Origin: Catenulispora sp. EB89 | Lineage (GTDB): Bacteria > Actinomycetota > Actinomycetes > Streptomycetales > Catenulisporaceae | DNA length: 64,000 nt | Reading direction: 5' to 3' | NCBI RefSeq assembly: GCF_041261445.1 | Contig: NZ_JBGCCU010000008.1 | Coordinates: 248,001 to 312,000 of the forward strand | Part shown: positions 53,284-60,309 of the stretch, one piece after another | Layout: each line of letters starts with the position of its first letter | Numbering within the stretch: the first letter of the stretch is position 1 | Made by a program: the position numbers and the translations under genes | Notes under the pieces: generated by a model | Database searches by the model: none | What the model was told of the DNA's origin: nothing | What the model saw: only the letters and a program-made list of their open reading frames with translations

Positions 53284-54015
53284 ATGAGCCACCGCATCGT
53301 GGTCGCCGACGACCAGGCCGTCATCCGCGAAGGCCTCATGATGCTGCTCGACATGCTGCCGGACATCGACGTCGTCGGCGGCGCGGAGAACGGCGCGCAG
53401 GCCATCGCCCGGGTCGAGGAACTGCGGCCCGACGCCGTCCTGATGGACCTGAGCATGCCCGTCGTCGACGGCGTCGAGGCGACTCGTCATATCGTCGCGA
53501 ACCATCCGGAGATCGCCGTCATCGTCCTGACCACCATGGCCGAGGACCAGCTCATCGTCGACGCACTCCAAGCAGGCGCTCGTGCCTACCTGACCAAGGA
53601 CGCGAACAAGACCGCGATCGCGCGCGCCATCGACGCCGCCGTGAACGGCCAGGCGACGCTGGATCCCGTGGCCCGCGAACGCCTTCTGGCCGCCGCGAGC
53701 CGCAGGACGAGCATCGCGTCACCCGCGCTGCCACAGCCACAGCCACAGCCACAGTCACAGTCACCCGAGCCCGACTCCAGCGCCGCCCCGAGCCGGGAGC
53801 CGCTGACGCCCCGCGAAACCGACGTCCTCCGCCTTCTGGCCCAAGGCCTGCCCAACGCCGCGATCGGCCGCCGCCTCCTGGTCGGCGAGGCGACGGTGAA
53901 GACCCACGTCACCCACCTGTTCGCCAAGCTGAAAGTCACCACCCGCGCGGAGGCCACGGCCTGGGCCCACCGCAACGGCTACCGAGCCGACGTCACCAGG
54001 CGACCGGCAGACTGA
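53284..54015 (+). CDS. NarL/LuxR-type response regulator 2
   Basis: 243 aa: receiver (DDQ pair, VLMDLSMPVVDG phospho-Asp, VLTTMAED, YLTKDANK), a linker with QPQPQPQSQSPEPDSS (encoded by CCACAG repeats at 53728-53766), then a LuxR HTH (TPRETDVLRLLAQGLPNAAI). Starts 24 bp after the kinase. The 3' end overlaps the convergent P450 gene by 23 bp. Confidence 0.95.
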   Translation: MSHRIVVADDQAVIREGLMMLLDMLPDIDVVGGAENGAQAIARVEELRPDAVLMDLSMPVVDGVEATRHIVANHPEIAVIVLTTMAEDQLIVDALQAGARAYLTKDANKTAIARAIDAAVNGQATLDPVARERLLAAASRRTSIASPALPQPQPQPQSQSPEPDSSAAPSREPLTPRETDVLRLLAQGLPNAAIGRRLLVGEATVKTHVTHLFAKLKVTTRAEATAWAHRNGYRADVTRRPAD

Positions 54016-55231
54016 TCATCGAGTCGACGATCTCGCCGCCGCTGAACGTCAGCTCGTCGCGCGTCACCGTCATCCGCAGGCCCGGCAGCCGCTGGAGCAG
54101 CGTCCCGAGCCCGATCGCCAACTCCGCCTTCGCCAGATGCGCGCCCAGGCAGTAGTGCGGCCCGCCGCCGAACATCAGCGTCGGCGGCGCGTCCCGGTCG
54201 AAACGGATGGTGTCAGGATCCGGATACGCCTCGGGGTCGCGCGTCGCGCCGTTGCTGGCGATCCCGATCACCTGTCCGGTCCTGACCGGCCCCGACGGCA
54301 GCTCGACGTCCGCCACGGCGACGCGCAGCAGGGTGCTGTTGCTCAGCCCGGTGAAGCGCAGCAGCTCGTCGACCGCGGCCGGCACCAGCGCGGGATCGTC
54401 GAGCAGCTGCTTCCACAGCCGCCGGTCGTCCTCCAGCAGCTCGACGACCGCCCGGCTCAGCGCCGTCGCGGTGGTCTCGTTGCCGGCCGCGATCAGGCCC
54501 GTGGCCAGGGCCACCAGCTCGTGCTCGGTCAGCTTGTCGGCGCCGTCGCGGGCCGCGATCAGGTCGTCGATCAGGTCCTCGCCGGGCTCGGCGCGCTTGG
54601 CGGCGATCAGCTCGGCCATGTATCCGAGGAACGCGCCGATCTCCGCCGCGGTCTGCTCGGGGGTCATCTGCGCGCCGGCGGAGAACGCGTTCGACCAGAC
54701 CCGGAAGCGCAGTGCGTCCTGCTCGGGAACGCCGAGCAGCCGGCAGATGATCCGCACCGGCAGCGCGAAACAGTACCCTGCGACCAGGTCGGTCGGCGGA
54801 CCGGCCTGCTCCAGGTCGTCGACCAGCTCGTCCGCGATCTGCTGGATCACCGGCCGCCAGCGCTCGACCCGGCGCGGGGTGAAGGCGGCGGCGACGATGC
54901 GGCGCATCCGCAGGTGGTCCTCGCCGTCCTTGTTGAGCACGACGTCAGGGTCCTGAAGGAAGCTCGGCTCCTTCGTCATCCGCGCCGCGTCCGGTCCGGT
55001 CAGGTCGTGCGACAGCCGCGGATCGGCCATCGCCGCGGCCACGTCCCGGTAGGTCAGCAACAGGATCGCCGGGTCGCCGCTGGGCAGCCGCACCTGCCCC
55101 ATCGGGCACGTGGCTCGGCGCTCGGCGTACTCGGCTGGCGGGGTCAGCGAATGGCTGCGGAACGGGAAGTCCGGCAGGTCGGGCAGCTCGGACAGGTCGG
55201 GCAGCTCGGACCGGTGGTCGGTGTCAGTCAT
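53993..55231 (-). CDS. Cytochrome P450 (class I, bacterial)
   Basis: 412 aa from the ATG at 55231 (AAAGG nearby). I-helix LATGLIAAGNETTATALSRA with the oxygen-activation Glu-Thr, ExxR in VDELLRFTGLSN, heme loop TLMFGGGPHYCLGAHLAKAE with the proximal Cys. Soluble CYP105/107-like monooxygenase needing ferredoxin, which is not encoded here. It overlaps the response-regulator 3' end tail to tail and is divergent from the RspA-like gene. Substrate unknown. Confidence 0.94.
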   Translation of the reverse strand: MTDTDHRSELPDLSELPDLPDFPFRSHSLTPPAEYAERRATCPMGQVRLPSGDPAILLLTYRDVAAAMADPRLSHDLTGPDAARMTKEPSFLQDPDVVLNKDGEDHLRMRRIVAAAFTPRRVERWRPVIQQIADELVDDLEQAGPPTDLVAGYCFALPVRIICRLLGVPEQDALRFRVWSNAFSAGAQMTPEQTAAEIGAFLGYMAELIAAKRAEPGEDLIDDLIAARDGADKLTEHELVALATGLIAAGNETTATALSRAVVELLEDDRRLWKQLLDDPALVPAAVDELLRFTGLSNSTLLRVAVADVELPSGPVRTGQVIGIASNGATRDPEAYPDPDTIRFDRDAPPTLMFGGGPHYCLGAHLAKAELAIGLGTLLQRLPGLRMTVTRDELTFSGGEIVDSMISLPVAW

Positions 55232-55332
55232 TCGCGTGACCTTTCGGATTAGGGTCTTCACACCGTGCATCCCACGCCACGTTCTCTGTGGAGCACACGG
55301 TAATCAGATGACGTCGTTACGCAAGGAGTGCG

Positions 55333-56597
55333 GTGTTGACAGCCATCACCTCAGCCGAAGTCCTGATCAGCTCTCCCGGACGCAACTTCGTCACGCTGCG
55401 CCTCACCACCGCCGACGGCGTGACCGGTCTGGGCGACGCGACCGTGAACGGCCGCGAGCTGTCGGTGGCCTCCTACCTGAGCGACCACGTCGTACCGCTG
55501 CTGATAAGCCGGGACGCGCACGCGATCGAGGACACCTGGCAGTACCTGTACCGGGGTGCCTACTGGCGGCGCGGCCCGATCACGATGGCGGCGATCGCCG
55601 CGGTGGACACGGCGTTGTGGGACATCAAGGCCAAGATGGCGGGCATGCCGCTGTACCAGCTGCTCGGCGGCCGCAGCCGGCGCGGATGCCTGGCCTACGG
55701 ACACGCCAGCGGCGCTGACACCGAGGAGCTGTTCGACTCGGTGCGCGCGCACCTCGACCAGGGATATCGCGCGATCCGCATCCAGACCGGGATCCCCGGG
55801 CTCTCCTCGGTCTACGGCGTGGCTTCGAGCTCGAACTCGCACGTCGGCGAGGGCGGCGGTGCCACGACCCGGTACGACCACGAGCCGGCGCGGCGCTCGG
55901 CGGTGCCGGTGGAGGAGGAGTGGGACACGCGCGCCTACCTGCGGCACATGCCGCGGGTGTTCGAGGCGGTCCGGTCCGAGTTCGGGCCGGAGCTGCCGCT
56001 GCTGCACGACGCGCACCACCGGCTCACCCCGATCCAGGCCGCGCGGCTGGGCAAGGAGCTGGAGCCGTACGATTTGTTCTGGCTCGAAGACGTGACCCCG
56101 GCGGAGAACACCGGGATGCTGCGCAGGGTCCGCGAGCACACCACGACGCCGCTGGCGATCGGCGAGGTGTTCAACACGATCTGGGACTACCGCGAGCTGT
56201 TCGAGGAACGGAACAGCTCATCGACTACGTGCGCTCCCCGGTCACGCACGCCGGAGGCATCACGGCCCTGCGACGCATCTTCGACTACGCGGCCGTCTAC
56301 CAGATCAAGTCCGGGGTCCACGGCCCCACCGACATCTCCCCGGTCGGCCTGGCCGCCGCGCTGCACCTCGGCGTCGCGATCCCCAACTTCGGCATCCAGG
56401 AGTACATGAAGCACTCGGCGGCCACCGACGAGGTGTTCCGGCCGACGTACCGCTTCGGCGACGGACTGCTCGATCCCGGCGAGGCACCGGGGCTCGGCGT
56501 CGAGTACGACGACGAGGCCGGCGCGGCGCATCCGTACGAGCGCGCCTACCTCCCGGTGAACCGGCTCAAGCTCGACGGGTCCATGCACGACTGGTGA
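55333..56597 (+). pseudogene. RspA/mannonate-dehydratase-like gene broken by a 5-bp duplication
   Basis: The 5' part (GTG at 55333, AAGGAG before it) encodes an enolase-superfamily RspA/ManD protein: [11 protein letters not shown] (metal Asp, His), [11 protein letters not shown] (metal Glu) and [13 protein letters not shown] (metal Glu). At 56205-56214 GGAAC occurs twice in tandem. Removing one copy restores GAGGAACAGCTC and the normal continuation [20 protein letters not shown] to the stop at 56597 ([14 protein letters not shown]). The product would otherwise dehydrate a sugar acid. All else is intact, so the lesion is recent or a sequencing error. Confidence 0.85.
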
Positions 56598-56633
56598 ACC
56601 GGCTGCGGATGAGCAGACTGATTCAGTGCCGGA

Positions 56634-57446
56634 TCAGAGGTGGCGGGCGATGAAGGAGCCGACCACCTCGAAGTAGCGGTCCGGCTGCTCGATCTCGATC
56701 AGTTCGCCGGCGTCCTCGAAGACGACGAGCTCGGCTCCGGCTATGCCCTCGGCCAGTTCCTCCGACACCGGCATCGGCGTGCAGTGGTTGTCGTCGCCGC
56801 ACAGGACGAGGGTCGGCCGGCTGATCTCGCCGAGGCGCGCCGACGTGTCGTGGGCGGCGATCATGTCGATACGGTGGAGGTCGATCTTCCGATCCGCGGC
56901 CTCGTCCTCGCGGACTCGCCCGGCGTTCTCGATCCACGCGCTCACGCGCTCGGGGTGCTCGTCGGTGAACCTCGGCGAGAACAGGAACAGCGAGTAGGCC
57001 GAGAGCAGGTCGAACCGGTCCCACTCCACGGCCATCTTCCGGCGGATCTCGAACTCGCGGTGCATGAACGCGTCGAAGCGCGCGAACGACGACGAGAGCG
57101 TGAGCGAGCGCACGAGGTCCGGGCGTTCGAGCGCGATGTGCTGTGCGATGGCCCCGCCGGTGGACGCTCCGACCACGTGCACCGAGGGCAGGCCGGCGTG
57201 CTCCACGACGGCGATCATGTCCTCGGCCAGCTGCTCGGTGGTGTAGCCGTCGGCGGCGTGGGTGGTGCGGCCGGTGCCGCGCTGGTCGGGCAGGAGCACG
57301 AAGTGGTTCGCGGCGAAGCGTTCGACCTGCGGGCCCCAGCTGGCGCCGACGCCGCCGAGCCCGGAGATCAGGAGCACCGGCGGATGGGCCGGATCGCCGT
57401 GGACCTCGTAGTACTGCGTGAAACCGCTGGTGGTGACCGTGGGCAT
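56634..57446 (-). CDS. Alpha/beta-hydrolase with the catalytic His replaced
   Basis: 270 aa, ATG with GGAG seven bases upstream. Oxyanion region ISGLGGVGASWG, nucleophile elbow VVGASTGGAIAQ (Ser), acid in LVLCGDDNHCTP (Asp). At the usual AG-H-LIEIEQP position the sequence is FEDAGELIEIEQPDRY, so Glu takes the place of the catalytic His. The only nearby His is in DDNHC. The protein may be inactive as a hydrolase or use other chemistry. Divergent from a TetR gene with paired operator motifs in between, so it is probably TetR-controlled. Confidence 0.88.
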   Translation of the reverse strand: MPTVTTSGFTQYYEVHGDPAHPPVLLISGLGGVGASWGPQVERFAANHFVLLPDQRGTGRTTHAADGYTTEQLAEDMIAVVEHAGLPSVHVVGASTGGAIAQHIALERPDLVRSLTLSSSFARFDAFMHREFEIRRKMAVEWDRFDLLSAYSLFLFSPRFTDEHPERVSAWIENAGRVREDEAADRKIDLHRIDMIAAHDTSARLGEISRPTLVLCGDDNHCTPMPVSEELAEGIAGAELVVFEDAGELIEIEQPDRYFEVVGSFIARHL

Positions 57447-57468
57447 GGTGGTTCTCCATTCGAAACAG

Positions 57469-57525
57469 AACAGGTCTGCTCCTTAATGTAGGCGGCCTCG
57501 ATTCCGGAACGCAACAGTGCTGCTC
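57469..57525. promoter_or_regulatory. Twin TetR operators in the hydrolase/TetR intergenic region
   Basis: AACAGGTCTGCTC (57469-57481) and AACAGTGCTGCTC (57513-57525) are 44 bp apart in the 96-bp divergent region, one near each start. The core CAG-NN-CTG is palindromic. This supports repression of both genes by the TetR protein. Confidence 0.65.
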
Positions 57526-57542
57526 TGTAATAGGCTGGGGCC

Positions 57543-58190
57543 ATGGACGCGACCCCCGCTGAACGAACGACGGCGCGAACCGCGGCACGAACCCCGGCGC
57601 GAACCACCGAGCGCACCTCCGGCCGCCGCCGGGACCCGCAGACCGACACCGCGGCCATCGAGGCGGTCCTCGACCTGGTCGGTGCGGGTGCGACCCTGTC
57701 CGGCCTGTCGCTGGTGACCATCGCCGAGCACGTCGGCGTCTCCCGCAACACGCTCTACCGGCGCTGGAAGACCAAGGACGAGCTCTACCTGGACGTCCTG
57801 AGCGCCATCAACAAGCCGCTGCCGGAGTTCGACGGCCGCACTGCGCGCGAGGACCTGGCCGTCTACCTCGGAACGCTCGTCGAGCGCACCCTCGACCGCC
57901 GCGCCACCGGCGTTCTGCGTGCCCTGCAAGCCGAGGCGCAGGCCTTCCCCGAACTGCACCGCCGCTACTTCAGCGAGATCGTCGCCGACCGCCGCGCAGC
58001 CGTCCACGGCATCCTGCGGCGCGGGATCGACGCCGGGGAGATCCGCGCCGACGTCGACGTCGAGTTCGTCAGTGAACTGCTGGTCGCGCCGATCCTGGCC
58101 CGCATGGCCTCCGGGACCACCGACGGCCTGGATCCGGAGACGACCGGCCGGCGGATCGTCGAGCACGTGTACCGCGGCATCGAGGTCTGA
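57543..58190 (+). CDS. TetR-family regulator
   Basis: 215 aa. An Arg/Thr-rich N-terminus with an ARTAARTPARTTERT repeat, TetR HTH (about 50-85; SLVTIAEHVGVSRNTLYRRW, KTKDELYLDVLSAI) and an all-helical ligand domain. It most likely represses itself and the divergent hydrolase. Ligand unknown. Confidence 0.92.
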   Translation: MDATPAERTTARTAARTPARTTERTSGRRRDPQTDTAAIEAVLDLVGAGATLSGLSLVTIAEHVGVSRNTLYRRWKTKDELYLDVLSAINKPLPEFDGRTAREDLAVYLGTLVERTLDRRATGVLRALQAEAQAFPELHRRYFSEIVADRRAAVHGILRRGIDAGEIRADVDVEFVSELLVAPILARMASGTTDGLDPETTGRRIVEHVYRGIEV

Positions 58191-58218
58191 GGCGCCTCGA
58201 TGCCGCGGTGGGGGCCCG

Positions 58219-59637
58219 CTACCAGTTGAACGTCCAGTTGTACTGCACGTTGTGGTGCAACGGGATCCGGTACTCGCCGTAGGAACCGAACTCCAGCAGG
58301 TACGTCGGCCCGTTGTTCGGGTCGAAGGCCAGCGCCGCCATCGGTGCGCCCTCCACGCTGTGCACGGCCGTCACGGTCTGTGTGCCGTCGGCGAACTCCA
58401 GGCCCATCGACGTCGTTCCCGGGTAGCCGGTGCCGACTTCGCTGACGAGGGGAAAATCGTTTGTCCCGCCCGAGTCGAAGAACGACATGCCGCCGCCGAT
58501 GCCGCCGAACGGCTTGCTGCTGGTGCAGCCGCCCTGCAGGGTCTTGCCGTCGACCGTCGTGTCGGTGCAGAACGCCTCGTCGGAGGCGTTCGCCGCCGAG
58601 CCGCTGGGGATGATCTCGTAGGCGACCTGCCACTGGTGGCCGGCGACCGTGCCAGCGCCGAGCAGGCCGGAGTCGTGCGGGGTCACCTGCGGGGTCTGCG
58701 ACAGGTTCGGTGTGCCGCTCGGCGTGGTGACGTTCGGCGCCGACTTCGGGACGATCGGCGTCGGCGGCTGCTGGGGGTCCGGGGCCGTCCACGAGGCGGT
58801 CCCGTTGTGGGTGATCGTGATCTTCGAGACGCCGTTGGGGCCGACCTGCTCCAGCATGTCCGGCGGGTTGTCCTGGTTCCAGGCGAACGCGGCGATCCGG
58901 GTCCCCAGGGCGGTCCGGATCGGCACCTGGACCACGGTGCCGTTCTTCCACCTGAGGTCGACCGAGGTCACGCCCGGCGTCGGGGTGCCGGTCGCGACGA
59001 CCATCGGGAAGGTGCCCGCGGCGCCCTGGCCGGCCAGGGCGGGCTGGTACGCCTGGTAGCCACTGGCCTGGATCGCGGCGCCCTCCGCGCCGCCGGCGCC
59101 GCCGGTCGCCTTGCCGTCGATGCTGAGGTCCACCTGGGTCACCTCCGGCTGGCTGTTCGCCGCCGATCCGGAGGGGATGACGCGGTAGGAGAGCTGCCAC
59201 TGGTGGCCGGAGACCGCGCCGGCGGCGATGACGCCGGACTGCAGGACCTTGCCGGAATCCGCGATGAAGATCGGCTTGGTCGGCAGCTGCGCCGGAAACG
59301 AGGGGTAGCCCGCGGATGTCGGCGAAGCCTGCGACGACGATGTGCCGGGCGTCGTGGTGGCGGTGCCGCCGGGAGCCCCGGTGAACACCGCCGGAGCGGA
59401 CGACGACTGCGTCGATGCCGCCCCCTGCCGCGTCACCGACCCCCGGTCCAGCGCGCTCGCGGCGACCGCGACGCCGACGACGGCGAACGTCGTCCCCAGC
59501 GCGGTGCCGGCCTGGAGCCTGCGCCGACGCCGCTCCCCGCGCCGCTTCACCGAAGCGGCCTGGCCCGCGTACTGCGTCCAGTCGGTCATGTCGACGGCGG
59601 CGGCGATCCCGCCTCCGTTCATCCGCTCCTCAGACAT
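58219..59637 (-). CDS. Single-span membrane protein with a duplicated extracellular domain (sigma-factor partner)
   Basis: 472 aa. Cytoplasmic residues 1-40 (basic RRGERRRRR end), one transmembrane helix (about 43-62), Ser/Thr/Pro stalk, and two homologous extracellular domains (about 134-285 and 323-472), each opening with SGHQWQLSYRVIPSGSAAN or AGHQWQVAYEIIPSGSAAN. It overlaps the sigma-factor gene by 8 bp. By position it should be an anti-sigma or sensor, but no zinc anti-sigma motif (HxxxCxxC) is seen, so the role is inferred only. Confidence 0.7.
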   Translation of the reverse strand: MSEERMNGGGIAAAVDMTDWTQYAGQAASVKRRGERRRRRLQAGTALGTTFAVVGVAVAASALDRGSVTRQGAASTQSSSAPAVFTGAPGGTATTTPGTSSSQASPTSAGYPSFPAQLPTKPIFIADSGKVLQSGVIAAGAVSGHQWQLSYRVIPSGSAANSQPEVTQVDLSIDGKATGGAGGAEGAAIQASGYQAYQPALAGQGAAGTFPMVVATGTPTPGVTSVDLRWKNGTVVQVPIRTALGTRIAAFAWNQDNPPDMLEQVGPNGVSKITITHNGTASWTAPDPQQPPTPIVPKSAPNVTTPSGTPNLSQTPQVTPHDSGLLGAGTVAGHQWQVAYEIIPSGSAANASDEAFCTDTTVDGKTLQGGCTSSKPFGGIGGGMSFFDSGGTNDFPLVSEVGTGYPGTTSMGLEFADGTQTVTAVHSVEGAPMAALAFDPNNGPTYLLEFGSYGEYRIPLHHNVQYNWTFNW

Positions 59638-60145
59638 GGGCCACCTCCACGGCGCCGTCGCCGAACTCGCTGGTGTCGGTCAGCAGCGCGGCCATCGCCG
59701 TGCGGCCCCGCGACAGCCGTGCCTTGACAGTGCCCTGCGGCACGTTGAGCGCCGTGGCGACCTCGGCGACCGGCATGCCGCCGAGGTAGTACATGACCAG
59801 CGCGGCCCGCAGTCCCAACGGCAGTTCGGCCAGGGCGTTGCGGACGGCGATGGTGTCCGCCGACGGCGGCGCCATGACCCCCGGCGCGCCGTGCCGCATG
59901 AACGCCCGCAGCCCGGCCGTGTGGTGCCGCCACCGGGAGACCGCCAGCCGGTACGCCGTGGAGCGCACCCAGCCGACCGGGTCCCCGCCGTCCCGGGTGA
60001 GCTTGTCCCACCTCGTCCACGCTCGCGCGTACGCCTCCTGCACGCAGTCCTGGGCCTCGGCGAGATCGCCGATCACCAGGTACAGCTGGCCGATCAGACG
60101 CGGCGCGGTGGCGGCGTAGACGTCGTCGAAGCTCGTCGTCGCCAA
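59630..60145 (-). CDS. ECF sigma factor (SigE-like group)
   Basis: 171 aa from a TTG with GGGAGGGG seven bases upstream; the open frame to 60298 lacks such a site. Region 2 (VYAATAPRLIGQLYLVIGDL, DCVQEAYARAWTRWDKL) and region 4 (LAELPLGLRAALVMYYLGGM, VPQGTVKARLSRGR) are complete. It directs RNA polymerase to a regulon, perhaps in response to a cell-surface signal sensed by the overlapping membrane protein. Divergent from a LAL regulator. Confidence 0.9.
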   Translation of the reverse strand: MATTSFDDVYAATAPRLIGQLYLVIGDLAEAQDCVQEAYARAWTRWDKLTRDGGDPVGWVRSTAYRLAVSRWRHHTAGLRAFMRHGAPGVMAPPSADTIAVRNALAELPLGLRAALVMYYLGGMPVAEVATALNVPQGTVKARLSRGRTAMAALLTDTSEFGDGAVEVAHV

Positions 60146-60309
60146 GTCTTGTCCCCTCCCCAGAGTTCGCTCGGGAACTGCACGCATTCGAGCCCCGGCC
60201 GGTTGCATCGATCTGAAGATTATTTCCGGCGGCGCGATCCCGGCCGGATCGGCGTACATCCCCGCGCCGCTGCCCTGCCCGCGAGCTCCGCGCGGCATAT
60301 GGTGACGGC

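Noticed and set aside
60146-60298. Longer sigma-factor start
   Set aside because: The additional residues precede region 2 without homology; the TTG at 60145 has a near-ideal ribosome site.
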